Shown one piece after another: positions 48,826-62,200 of a DNA stretch of 64,000 bases. The notes beneath the pieces were generated by a model. The model had not been told where the DNA came from. It ran no database searches and was given only the letters and a program-made list of their open reading frames with translations. The translations under genes were made by a program, and so were the position numbers. This DNA is from Acanthornis magna (lineage: Eukaryota; Chordata; Aves; Passeriformes; Acanthizidae), in the NCBI GenBank assembly GCA_036785705.1, contig JAWUZG010000029.1, positions 12,105,501 through 12,169,500 on the forward strand, in the 5' to 3' direction. The first letter of the stretch is position 1. Each line of letters begins with the position of its first letter.

Positions 48826-49619
48826 GGAGGCTGTACTTTCCCCTAGCCAAGGTGAAATGAGATACTGATAGGCTCGTGCAATTTCCTTGAAAGGGATCCC
48901 TCAGCACAAAGATTTCAATTTTGTACAATAGTGATATTTCACCTCCATAAGTAATGATTCCACCATATGTAACACTGCTCCTGCTACATTTTTCCTAGAG
49001 GAAAAACATGCCCTCAAATCTAAGGTGTTTCAAAGAGACTGTCAATCTCTCCAGAGCAGAAAAATCACTACTAAGTGCATAAATCTTGGTTTTTAAAAGT
49101 TAATTTCTGGGGCTCTGCCTGGGTGGTAAAGAGCAGCAAGGCTCTGTTTTCTGACAAGGTGATTCAACACTCTAAAAATTGAACCCCTGGACTTGGGGCC
49201 CAAAGTGCTCCAGAACTGAAGCATTCAAAGCTACTGCTGGACAAAGCCTCAGCCACTGCCTAATTCCTAGCTATTTTTGCTGTGATGTATCCATATCTAC
49301 TGCACTTAAAAGACATCCCCTAGTGTACATAAATTTTAAGCTTCTATTTAAAAAAAAAAATTATAGCTTCCAGCACATGAGACTGCAGATAAAATCTCAA
49401 GAAAGTTGACTGTAACCCACTGCAGAGCTGCTGGAAAAAGGATTACACAATATGAACATGTATCAGCTAGAACAGAGCTGACAGCTATCATTTTCATTTC
49501 AGACACAAAGGAGACACAGAAGAGATCTTCATTTTTTATAGAAGTAGATCCCATGTATGTCATACCTTTTTTCTTTCTCTTCTAAGCACAGTAATATCAA
49601 TGAACATCCTCGATTTGAC

Positions 49620-49790
49620 CTTAGAAATTCAAAGTTTAATGTATGAGAGAGCGAAGAGGCTTTATAAAAAAGATAACACATCTGTGAGAAATGGGAGTAG
49701 GCTGTTTATCAGCATTAAAGGTTTGTCATTAAATAGATTCATTTGCATCTTAATAACATGATCAGCTTTTTATAATATGCACCAAAATGA
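49620..49790. promoter_or_regulatory. Possible intronic regulatory element (octamer, GATA, AT-rich)
   Basis: Seen: AGATAACA at about 49671, TTTATCAG at about 49706, and a perfect octamer ATTTGCAT at 49741-49748, with no low-complexity sequence between. The texture resembles conserved non-coding elements, but this is a judgement by eye. Confidence 0.25.
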
Positions 49791-51733
49791 GACCGGTTCT
49801 ACTTTCTTAAGACCACAGGATTGAAAACATCATCAATCTGTTCTGAGTGAATGGCACTCCTGAGATTTCCAATGGGGCTCTAATAAAAGTCTGTGGCACT
49901 TTGAGAAATGCAGGTGGTAAAGGGGAAAAAGCTGCAGTCTTGCTCCTGGGAATTCTCAAATCATAGCTCACATCAACTCTGAAATGTCTAAGTAATAAAA
50001 CAGAAGTCAGAAAACAGAAGTCCTATTGCTGTATCATTCTTTCCATTTCTCAGACAGAAGTGGGAAGAATGAGAAATGAACACTTTCTCCCTCAGAAGGA
50101 TCTTTCCATTGCAATAAAACAGACACTGCAGCAACAGGTCCTGTAATATGACTTTTCTGGATGGAAATACTGCAAGACTCAAGACAACAGAACAAATATT
50201 TCTCTGAAACACTCTATATGGAGGATGTCACTCCATACTAAGCAGGGTACAACCTGAAAACAGGATGAAAAACTCTGTGATATGTAAGCACATGACAAAC
50301 AAATGTTGCTTTGCTTCACATCAGGGCTCAGGTGCAATCAATAACAACCATCATTACTGTAACTTAAATGAGCAAATTTCTCATTATTCATAGATGGCTG
50401 TTATGTGAGGGGAAGAAGTTAGACCATTCCAGACAAGTTCTGGAGTGCATTCAACTTACTTTTCTCTTCCTGAAGCATTACTTTTTCTTCTCCTGCCTAA
50501 GCTAATGGGAATTAACACTGACTGGAACTGAAAACCTTTGTGCATACACAGAACACACACCAGTCAGACTACCCTGCAAGAAACAGGAGCAGATGGGCTC
50601 CCACTAATGAGATGACTTACCCTTCAAAATGAATGCTTGATAAAAAGGAAATAAACCAGGCTTGCTCTACATGCTATTTTTTCTCCTAGTATGACTATAC
50701 CAGGAGGATTTTTTATTTTTAAATTTTTTTAAAAAGAACAGCTATCTTAGACATGGTAAGTCATAGGGTTCCCTGAAACTGTCAGTGGGATGCAGTTTAG
50801 GCCTCCTCTTCTGCCTTCTGAGGCATTTTGGGACTCTTGAAAGGTATATAATGCTTGCAGTATTCTATGAATCAGACCTGAAGGGTGATAGAAGGAAGAC
50901 AGACTTGTACAGAAAGCTTGGAAAAGACGTCAGATCATGTCTCAGCTCAGTTAAGTACAAAGACAAATCCTTAAAAATGTATTGGGAACCTAGCTCTTCT
51001 CAGGTAGCATCTGTATTTTAAACTGCTCTGCCTGTGTTGCCTTTGCTTAATCTTTAGTTCAGCTGGAAGAAAAGCCATTTCATCACCTCACTTTTAACCT
51101 GTTTGCTGACCCATGGTCTTTCCTGTGGAACTGATACTGGAGGAGCATGCAGGACAGCAAATCTTCACACAGCTGGTCACTATCTACAGCTAGTTACGGA
51201 AGTTGACAGAATTAAGGTACAAACTTTCCATTCAGCTACAAAACCTGACAATATCATAGCCACATCTGTAAAAATCTTTCTGTGTTGTGGGAGGCCAAGA
51301 AAAGTTGGACCCTACAAAGGGTGTAGAAACAGACTCTAACCCGCATCCTCTTGTGCGTCGGTACAATAATGGCAAATTAATTCATCATACGAAATGCAAA
51401 TGTTTCCTCAACCAGGGCAGCTTAGCCTAATGAGAATGGGATAGCAATTTTTTTTCTCTGCCTTCTCATGGGATCAAGATACCCTTTATTTTTGCTTAGA
51501 TTTTCTTGTTCTTCATAAACAATACTTAGGTTTTGTTTAACTATGTTGGAGCAGAAATACTTCAAGAAATTCACACTGCAATTCAATTCAATTCCTTACA
51601 CAACTCATACAACACTGCATCCCCTTTGTGAAGGGTTAAACATGAACTCTATAAATCAGGAAAAAATCCTGGGGAAGTTTACTGCATCTTTGAATTTCCT
51701 AGGGAAGGGAGAATTAATATCCCAGTAAACTGG

Positions 51734-51757
51734 TTGTTATGTGTATGTGTGTGTGCT
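51734..51757 (+). repeat. (TG)n-rich short repeat
   Basis: gttatgtgtatgtgtgtgtgctgtg is an imperfect TG microsatellite. Nothing else is noted. Confidence 0.75.
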
Positions 51758-52549
51758 GTGCATCCCCTGCTACAAGGGTGGGGTGACATCTGATCCTTTC
51801 TCCAGCCTTTGCAGCTGCCTCCATGCCAGTGCTCTGCCAAGGCCCTTCATGGGTACTGTCCCCTGCTGTACTAAGTGAAATTCAGTCTCCAGAAAAACCC
51901 ATCACTTGTGGTGTGACTGTCTATGCATGTGAAGATTTGTTTTCCATTAGTACTTGTACAGTAATCTGGATTTTGCAGAAGCTCATTTAATGAGAAAAAG
52001 AAAAGGAACACACACATGCTGCAGAAGAAGTTTTAAAATGGACTGAATAACAGAAGAAAATAACTGTTGCAGCTTTACCAAGGCATCTACAAAAACACTT
52101 AAAAATTCATAATTTTGCAGTGGCATGGAAAAACACTTCTTTTTTTTTTTTAAAATTCAAATTGAATAGGTATCTGAAAATATATCTAATCATTTCAAGC
52201 TGTCACCACCCACCCCTGGAATCTGGGGGTGGAAAAGAGAAGGAAAGTAACTGCAAATGATGGAAATGCTCTGTTACTTGTTCATTGTCACTGAGCAGGG
52301 ACAGAAATAGCTCTTCCAGTGCAAATTTTTCTGTCTGAGGGTCAACTCACCTTTTTCAAAACTTAGTAATGCAAGATGCTGCTGCTATCATAGCTAACTG
52401 GGAAATTTAAATGATATAAAATCCATAAGATTTTAAATCCTAACTCTCATGAAGATCCCTGAAAATTCCAGCCTAATCCATCCACTATTACCTCAGGCTC
52501 CACCTACCGAATCCAGAAATCCCAAAAATTGAATTTTTCTAATGTTGTA

Positions 52550-52559
52550 CCATATTTGG
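52550..52559. promoter_or_regulatory. Perfect CArG box (CCATATTTGG)
   Basis: This matches the SRF consensus CC(A/T)6GG exactly. SRF targets include actin-cytoskeleton genes, the pathway in which ELMO1 acts, but a ten-base match arises easily by chance. Confidence 0.3.
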
Positions 52560-52791
52560 TGTCATCTTGAAACTCTGGGTACTGGGATCAAAACAATTGC
52601 ACTTTTATGGTTTCTTTCTCAGCTCACTTTGATAAATGCATAGAAAACAATCTCAAATAACAGAGGATCAAATAAGAGAGATCTTGAAATTTTTAAATCA
52701 GTCTTGGGATATTCATTCCTAATTTAAAAATGGAAAGAGACTACCTCTTCTCCTTGCTCTCTCTGGTAAAGGGAACAGTTGGGGTTTTTTT

Positions 52792-52815
52792 CATCCACAG
52801 AATTTTTTGTGGATG
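52792..52815. repeat. 8-bp inverted repeat
   Basis: CATCCACA (52792-52799) and TGTGGATG (52808-52815) are separated by an AT-only octamer preceded by G. Small hairpin. Confidence 0.7.
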
Positions 52816-53108
52816 CAGAGATAGGAACAACTTTATGTCCTCACTTCAGCAAACAAAGCAGATGTCTAAGGTGTCAAATATTTTCTGTACTGCTCCACAT
52901 GCCTAGTTACAAATGACCACCACAGGAGCCTGCTGCAAACCAGCACACCTGACCCGCCAGTGACTTGCAGCTTCAGTAACACCAAAGGAAGTGGCGTCAG
53001 AACATTAAAAAGTAACATTCCTAACACTCCTTAGCCGGAGTTATCCTCAGAGAACTTTTTAGCTTTATTTCTAACCCCACACTTCCAAACCAGAGAGCTA
53101 ATCTAGCA

Positions 53109-53260
53109 GAAAAAACAAGCCAACAAACCAGCCACTACCCCCATAAGAAAAGTCCAAAACTCAAACAGCACAAAACAAAGAAAACTCACCACGAAAACAA
53201 AAAATCCCAACCAAACAAATCACCAAACATAGCTAACAACCAAACTGAAACAACTTCCCG
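53109..53260 (+). repeat. G- and T-depleted A/C-rich stretch
   Basis: About 150 bases are composed almost only of A and C on this strand (aacaagccaacaaacc ... aactgaaacaactt), far from the base balance of the flanks. It is not a clean tandem repeat. It may be an old expanded CAAA-type satellite. Confidence 0.7.
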
Positions 53261-56200
53261 AAAAGCTCAAGGTATGTCTCCTCTCCACCATTTTAGCAGC
53301 ATTTCTGAAATTCCTATATCAATTCCAAGTCTTTGATACTTAACAGTATGGAAAAATAGAAAAGCTAACTATAAGCAAATTTCATCTCCCTAGCTGGTAG
53401 TGCCTTTCTACATTTACCCTTAAAAGCCATTTGATTTGATAATAAATTCATCATGACATCAAATTTACATAATGTTTTTCAATTACTTTTTAATATGCAA
53501 ATATTAGGGGGGAAAAAGATTGAAAGCACAACCCAAATGTTCCTAAAACATGAAGATATGCTACAGGGGTGGGGTGAATCAAATGCAGTCTCACCGCTGC
53601 ACAAAAAATGCAAAGCCAGAGAATACAGGAGACTGAGCTCTAGACCACCTGCATTGAAAATCCTGTAGCTGTGCTAGGTGTTCACAAAAACTAACATGTA
53701 TAATTTTGAAACAGAAGGAAATAATTATTAGAAAATATTAGAGCTGACTGTCACTATTTAGAAGAGGAAGGAAAAGAAAGGGGTAGGTGATGGGTCAGCT
53801 GTTGGAAGCTAAAGGATGAGAAGAATTCCAGAACAGGTTTCCAAACAGCTGCCTGTAAAGCTCAAGAACACTTCAAAAACAATCCTTGAGACTTTTAATG
53901 CCTTTAAATACAGCACATGAACAAAATACTATTGTAGATCAGCGATCCTCTGGACTTTCCAGATGACATCCTTATAGCAACCCTGATAATGAATTACTTT
54001 ATGAAAAGACAGTGAACTTTCCAAACTGGAAATACACTGGACTCTGGAATATTAATTTAGGCAAGGACTACCAACATCTAAGCCTTTAACTGTTATCTGG
54101 GCCATGAGTTCTAGCAGCACCTTGCAGCTGGTCACAGTAGGAATTGCTCTAGTCTCACCACAAGCCCCTCACATAACATATCTGGAGATGAGTGATATGG
54201 AGAAAAGCAGGCAATAAAAGCAAAATACAGGAAGCTACACTGTCCTTACAGTCTGAAGTCTTTTAATAATGAAAGATTCACTATTATTCATGGCAATGGT
54301 CAGCTTGTACCATGGCTCCACCCAGAGTGCCTTTGATACCTGCAAAACTGTCACCTCTGAGATCACAAGGCTTAATATTTTATAGAAAAAAAATTTAAAA
54401 GCATGGGAAAGAGACTGGACATTTTCCATTTTTAGATATTAGGTCTCACCAAAGATTTCTTAAGAATTCAGAAGGAGGCATTTGTTATTTGTGGGTTGGG
54501 TTGTTTTTTTCCAAGTCAAGAATCTTATTTTCATATTGCAAAGCATAAAAATCAAAAGCCTAATTTAAAAGTAATTGCATCCTGATTAACAGATCAATAT
54601 GGGACCTAGACAGACATACTCAAAACTGTTTTCTGGGGAAAACCATTTGCTTCCTTATAGTCTCTTTTCATTGGCACTGGCTCTGATAACTTTTTCCTGT
54701 AACAAAATGGTTCCATCTGTTTTGATAACAGTGTCTGCCTTGAGCAAAACTAGCAATGACAATCCTGTGTTACGGCTCAGTCAGTTTTTTGCCTATTTAA
54801 AACTTAAGGTGAATTTTCCTGCTTAGGTTTCTTTAATGTCTCAGGTAAGGCTTGCTAGAACTCTAAAAACCTCAAATGATTAACAACTGAGCTATTCACT
54901 GAGATACTGTGCAGCCTGTATGAGAACTTCCAGTTTGACAAGCTCTGCTTCACCCTGTGACAAACCTGTGCTGAATTCTGTGATTTTGAGTCCCATTTTG
55001 CACAGCTAAACGATGTCTTGTTACCGATCGGGATGAGCATATTGTATTCCATGCCAGATACCAAAAACTGTGGAGACCTAAACACATGAAGGATCAAATA
55101 TATTATCAATATTATGATGGACTTAAATGAAATTGTGGTTATAAAGCCATTTGCTATGCTTTCTGGTTTGGTAAGTTCAGTTCTTAATTATCATTCAGAG
55201 CTTGGAAAGGCCCAATGAACTAACTATCGGAGATCTTGCCTCAGATTTTTCCTATGCAAATATTTGTGCTAAGAAGCTACAAACATAAAAATGAAACACA
55301 GCCAGTCAAAGCACAGTCAAACAGGACTTACTATCCACCAGAAGAAAAATTATTGCAAAAAGCTGAAGAGGGTTAATGTTATACAAACAACCTCTTCCCA
55401 CTCACATGTACACAAACAAGCAATGATTTTCTGTGTCTCGATAACCTACTTCAGATGAAGAAAGAGTTCAACACTTTTCCATAGCTCCTTATCTGTCACT
55501 TCATACATGCCTATAGCTAACATCATTATGCTATGTTTTTTTAAGTGTCTGTTGGCAAGTGGGTCTTTGATGTGAAGAGACAATAAATCTGGATAGAGCT
55601 GATGGATGTTTTAAGTTCTTTCTTAAAGACTTCATAGAATAATTAAACTGATGCTCTGTAGTGGTAATTAGGGAGAAAATAGAGCCACCAGCCAGTTTGG
55701 GGAATTATTAGCAAGCAACTTAGCAAGCTGTGCACATATAAAACACAAAGGCTCAGGAAAAATAAGCAGAGGGCTTAGTCCTGAAGAGTGGGAATGTAGA
55801 AGAGGCCTTGGGTCTGTTAATGCACAGCATTTGAAACTGCAAGAAAAAGAATAAACTATGTGTACAAATTTCAGTAACAAATAAGGCATAAGGGAAAAAA
55901 TAGGGATATGTCTAACTTGAGCCATAATTCTTTCCTTTAGTAAATACTTGGAAAGATCCAGAAGAGAGTCTCAGCCCTCTGTGCCACAAGGACATACATA
56001 GTACATTACAAGGTGCTTAGTGGCAGCTAACAACTCTTCTGTCAGAAAGCATTTACATATCTAATAATTCTTCAAAGAGAGCTCAATTCTGTTACAATGT
56101 TCCCAATAGAGGAAATGAAATATCACAGGAGCCTAGATTGGTATGACAACCTGGATTCAGAGACCAAGCATTTGCATGGGTGCTTGCATCCATGTCTCCC

Positions 56201-59061
56201 TAATAATAAAATACCGACTGTGATAAGATCTTGGAGTAAGCAGCAATAATTGTATTCCTCTAATGACTTATCAGGATCCATAGGCACACAACTAGTGTGT
56301 ATAAAGACTGAAGCTCGAAGTTGTCCAAAAAGTGGTGAGCCAGAATTACAGGAAACTGCTGTTTCCGAGAGGTCCTGAGAGCCCCTATGGACCTCCTGAC
56401 GCGTTAAGGAAAAGAAATGTGAGAGGAACTGTAAGCCTTCGAGAAGAGCTAGGGCCATCTTTTTTCAAAACTCTGAGGAAATAACAAAATAGTAAGGGCA
56501 GCTACGTTAACTAAAAATGTGCCAGTCGTGCCATCGCTTACAGAGTGATGGGATCCTCATGCAAAGTTTTCTAGCAGGTCATGGTTTCACCTCCTGGCTC
56601 TACCCCACAACACTACATCACAGTTAGAGTTGTTTTAATGCTGTAAGCCAGGTTTTTTGGCTACATGAAATTCATCTCTCTAAATCAAAAGCGCTCTTCC
56701 CTCTCCCTTACTTTCAGGTATTAAAGCTTTATATTTGAAAATTACACTAAAGCTATTTTTCAATTCACAAAAGATGGTCATGACAAAATGTCAGCAAAAA
56801 GGGACCAGAAATGCTAGGAAACAAGAAATTCATTTCCTTCCCATATATAAAGGAACATGCCATGAAAATTCATTTACAAAATTTAAACATTTATCCAAAG
56901 TTTCTGCCAATCCAGGAATATGGAATAGAACCGGTGGAGTAAAGAATTAGAATTGAAAGGGCAGTTTCAAGAGTGGATGTATTCACTTTTTAAATCCTTC
57001 TTCATGGAACAGAACAAAATACAACCCCACAGACTCCTGTTTTGATTTTACTTAGCCAGCACTATTTTTTTAAGCTGTTGCAGAATACAAACATCTCTAA
57101 GGTCTGTGAGGGGCCTGAGGGTCTGTATCTTTCTCCTGCTCCAGGTCCAGCCAATCTATGTTTCTTCAAGAAGGGCAAGTGAAGTGAATTGTAAGAAGCC
57201 AATTTTCTTGAGTTTTTCATTAGCAAGCATTTCAACAGAAATGAAGGTGACAGATGGTATTTCAACATGTACATAACATCAGTAACCCAATGTTAAAAAT
57301 CTGTGTCACCTTCACAGCACAGCTCCAGTCCTTCAGGTTACTCACCATTACTGCTATTTTTACTTGCAAAGAAGAGTTTGACTGGAAGAGATTGACAACA
57401 AAATACATTAGGGGCAGTTTGATAATGTTTTAGAATTAAATATTTATAGTGGATGGTAAATAATTTAAAGAAAATATATTAAGATCTCAGGCTCTAATTA
57501 CACTGTTTTCATTGTTTTGATCAACTCTTTGAGAAAACACTTGCAAAAAAACCCCCAAAAAACCAACAAAACAAGCACATGCCCTTTTCAAGAGATTAAG
57601 AATGATTGATGGCTAAATATAACCTCTCCATGAAAACAATTCTGCTACCAGTTTCAAGTGACTGTATGATCAATAAGTTTAAAGTAGCATTCCACAGTAT
57701 TGTGTGGTGTCAAAATATAAGTACAATTATATGACAAAGCTTAACTAGTCCCTGCTTTAGTGTTTGGTTTTCTGTTTTTTTTTCTCAAGAACACTTCATT
57801 CACCTGTTTGGTCCAGCAAGCAACAGAAGTAAGGCTGTTGTAGTGACCTAAATAAACATGAGCAGGGTGTTTACAGTGCACAATTTGTGGCTCCAGAAGC
57901 AGTATGAGTTAACCAGAGAAAAGCTTCAGACAAATGTGTCTAAGCTGTACTCAGTGCCTGCCTTACCCCTGCTGCGCACTGTGCCAGGGCATTCTGTCCA
58001 GGCTTCTCTCTCAGATGCCTGGCAATTTGAATCTGAAATACTTGTAAAGCTCAAAGGCTCCCCTCATAGATTCAGAGTTCAAAAAGATATCCAGTTTTCT
58101 CAGAATAAACAAAGTTTAAAAGTCTAAGAGGGTAAAGCTTTCTGACAGAGAACCTGGCTATACAGCCAACAGCAGCCCAGAAGTGCCTCCAGAGCCATGC
58201 ATGCATCCATGAAGCTTCATGTGAAGGGATAACCTGAGACAATTCGTGGTACATCCACTGCCTCAGAGCCAAGCTAGTTAAGGGTTGTTAAAGGATATTC
58301 AGCTGCTCAGTGAAGGGAGTATTCTTTGCAAAGCCTTGTGCATTTCCCAGAATACTGCACATTTACTGACTTTTGCAAGTACTGCCTGGTCTCGGGAGCC
58401 ACGGGACTTCGTAGTTAATACTGTTCTCATTTCATCAGAGATCCTTCTAATGCAATTGTCCTCAACCCCCAAAATCATTTTGCCTTTCTTTGGGAGAGAT
58501 GCACCTCTTCACCTGCAACACATCTTTCACCCTAAAAACCCTTTACCTTTGCCAACACAAATATTTCTGGAATAGAAAAAACAACATTAATGTACACTAA
58601 AATTTGCCATTAAAAAATATTGGGCTTTTGCACATTGTTCAATTCTGTGTACAATTCATTAAGCAACTTTACTCTTTGAAAAGGAGCAGCTGCAGAATTT
58701 CCAATCTGATGCGCAGCAGTGCTGTGAAACCATAAGGGCTAACTTCAGATTTGAAGCACAGCTTGCTACAAAATACCAGAGATTGTGGCTACTTTTAGTA
58801 AATCTTTATTTACAAAAGATGACCATAAAATTAAATGAAGTCCAGAATGGATTCAAAGATTATTTTTCTCTTAGCTTCAATCTGCTCCGTATTAAAATGT
58901 CCCAGAACAATGACTAGCCCTTAAAATGTACAAAATTGTTCTAGAAAAGCAGCAAACATCTCAGCTCTCTGCAGCTCCTTCCCTCTGCAGCTTTTCAAGT
59001 GAACTTTAAAACCTTGAAGTTTATTACAAGGTTTTGTCTACTGCTCCATTCTTCAAGGCAT
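53261..59061. other. AT-rich intronic sequence without a recognised gene
   Basis: Single octamer motifs and A-rich patches occur (for example 57543-57580). The frame at 56123-56458 on the minus strand (111 codons) was checked against ELMO1 and not recognised. Confidence 0.5.
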
Positions 59062-59255
59062 GATTAGAATCTCACAATCATTTAGGCCAGGAACACCTCT
59101 AAGGCAAACAAGCCCAACTCTAAATCTAACACTGCTAAGTTCACCACTAAACTATGTTCCAAAGTGCCACATCTACACATCTTTTCAATACCTTCAGAAA
59201 AGATGACTCAAGCACTTCCTGGGCAGTCTGTTCCAAGGCTTTGCATAGCAAGAAG
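59062..59255 (-). mobile_element. CR1 3'-end fragment
   Basis: The + strand reads gaatctcacaatcatttagg, then aagcccaactctaaatctaacactgctaag, then ccacatctacacatcttttcaataccttc and cacttcctgggcagtctgttccaaggc. These are ordered blocks of a CR1 3' end on the minus strand, of a different subfamily from the 1332 copy. The end is approximate. Confidence 0.85.
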
Positions 59256-62200
59256 GAAGTCTCCTGTATTTTTATATTCTTGGAAAACCAAGAAGTGCAG
59301 TGGAACATACCAAATGAACAGCTAACAAAGCTCTCCAAGCTCAGAAGAGACGCAGAGTTTTCAAAATGGGAGATATTTTAGAGATTTTACTTTTATAATT
59401 TTTCCTATGGAAATAAATGAAAAATATTTTAACCTATGGCACCTTATTCCTATGGCAATAATCCAAATTATTTTAATACATTTTGTTTACTGTCATATCT
59501 GCCCAGACTTTTAAGTAACTACATTATGCACTATAGCCTATTAAAAATTTTTCAAAAATACTAGAATTGGGTTCCAGTAACTTCATTAAAACAAATTACA
59601 GCTGTTATTCTATGATGCCATCAGATTTGCCAAAGCTATAATTTCCACTAGCTGCAGGAAATCAATGTCATGATTTCCTTTTCCTCCTCTCATCTTTCTT
59701 CAGCTTTCTGTTCCATTAGTTCCCTAGTTCAACACTCCTACAGCTAATGCCTACACTTTATTCCCATTTTGAATTTATTGTTTTATAACTTCCAGGTCTT
59801 GATTCCTGCTACTTCTTTCAATACCAGTTGAAAGAGTTCCTCACTCTTAATCAAGACACCTTTGCTGTCTTTTGGATACATTAATTGCTTTCCTTACATT
59901 CACATCACTTTCTTGCGGATAAGTGGGGTTTTTGGTTTTTTTTAATTGCTCTCCCTGTGCCATGCACTTTACTATTATTAATAATATTAAAAACTGAGTA
60001 AATGTAAAGTATCCCGCACCAAAATCACAATAAGATTAAGCACTTCACACATACAAAACAAGTTACGAACCCTGCTCCCAAGAGATCAGAGAGCAGACAC
60101 ATGGCTGCAGACAGTCGATAAAACTCTAGAGGGTCCTGGGCAGGGCAGCATTTCAGCTAGCTGACCCAGCAGCCAACACTGTACCAGCTTTGAAGCCAAC
60201 AGTACCATGTGTAGAAAATAACATTCCTAAATCTGTCTCACTGTCACGCAGAGGTAAAAGTCAAACATCTTGCTTAGAAGGTGTCTGCAGCTCTGCTGCT
60301 CATATTCTCACAGATTACCATAAAAATTTTGTAGAGACTTCACACTTTGCCATAACCATGAAGAGACTGAGACTTTTTAAAGCAAGAAGAGGTTAATTGC
60401 AAAGAAATTAGTATCTGCCCCGGAAAAGAAAGCTTCATTTCGTTTCTCCTGTTGGATTGTGCTAGCAAACTGAAAGAGAGGACTGTTTGATAAAATAAGA
60501 TTCTGCTCTCAAAGAAAAGAAAAGTACAGTTTAGAGTGCTCAGCAAGTTATTGGTTTTGCATCAAGAAGAAGAAGCATATTTAATATCCATAAAGTCAGG
60601 AATGGCTAATTTGCTCGCAATGTTTCTAAACGAAATATTCCCCCCCCCTTCCCTGCTACTGAAACAGTTTTCAAACGTTCCTTATCTTCTAGCCTTCAAT
60701 CATGATTTGCTTAATTTTTGCTGTGAACAGAAGTTATCTATTGTGGTGACGTCTTGGGCAAGATGACAAAAAAGGTGAATAGGTAAGAAAGAATGCAGCA
60801 AAAAGCTACAACAAAGGAGGTTAGAATATCTTTTTAATTCTTTTATTGTGTTCATAATGAAAGTTCATAATGAAAGAGAAAATTGCTAGCTTCCACTAAA
60901 TAACTCTTTGACCAGAAAAGTTTTTCAACTTCCTAAGAATCATTTCTTGACTCATAAAATGCTTTGCTCTCCAGAAAATAAAATTACAAGAAGAAATGCC
61001 AGAACAGTAAAAAAAAAAAACACAAAAAAATTCTTATTTACTATTCCTAGGGCTTTATTCAATTTAAACTTAAGGAGAAGGAAGAAGAGCATAAAAAGGC
61101 AATTAGCTTTTAAGCAAGGGGAAAAAAATTTCAAATATGACGTTCAGTCATAAAAATACTGCATTTGCTGTAGCATAAGGAAAATCAAACCACACGAGCC
61201 CTCAGGTCTGGAATGCTGATCCTGAAGTGACCAATATGCTTCCAGGGAAAGGTCAATAGAAACAAACTACACTGCACACTGTGGATTGTGCAATGCAGAG
61301 GAAAAATTGTGCAAAGAGAAAAAGTGCTTCCTGACCCTTGCAGCAATCAGCTTACTCCTTGAAGCATGAGATTTGATTACCTTCATCTCAGTGGGCACAA
61401 CCATGAATATCACTGTATACCTTCTACTGCCCAGCACATTCTAGCTGAGAAAGGGACAACAATACAAGAATTTCTAGAGCATTTCACTTGTGCAACCTGG
61501 GCAATAACTGCAGTGAGAAATCTATAGCAAAAACATGCACAAACAGCACCAAGTGCATTAAAATACAATTGCATTTAGATCTTCTCTTTTGAGGAAAAAA
61601 AATGCTGCAAATTAATTTCAGTCTAACAAATCCTATGATAATTAAATTCCCCGTGGCAGAAAAGCAGAAAAACCCAAACTCAAAACCGAAAGCCTCAGTG
61701 AAGAGACTTATCTGATAGACGCATTAGGACAATCCCTATATAGGCACCTGACATGTGGCATATACCCTTTTGGTCTGCTCTAATATTTGAGTGTAGATTT
61801 TTGCAAAATCCAAAAAAACCACCCCCCATCAAAACAATCAAATAGGAACATTGGCAGTTGAACATCTGTGTTCTGCTCAAAAACACACTGAAAAATACAT
61901 GAAGTCTGACATGCATTAACTACAGAAGAACTTCAGGCATGCAGTGATAATGGCTTATGAACATCTTTAGACAACTGGTTGGTAGCATTATCTTTCCTCA
62001 GTGCACACAGCATTAATTTATCATTCTTCTGCCTCTTCACCTGCTTCAATGCTAAACAATTTCATTTGAACCTGTATGGAAAGAAGGCAACGAGTCCAAG
62101 AAGTTGTACTAGTTCTGCGTAAATCAGGTAATGCAGTCCAGTACCATTTCCCATCAGGAATGAGAGTTTTAAGGGATGTTGAGGGTAGAAATAGGGTCAC

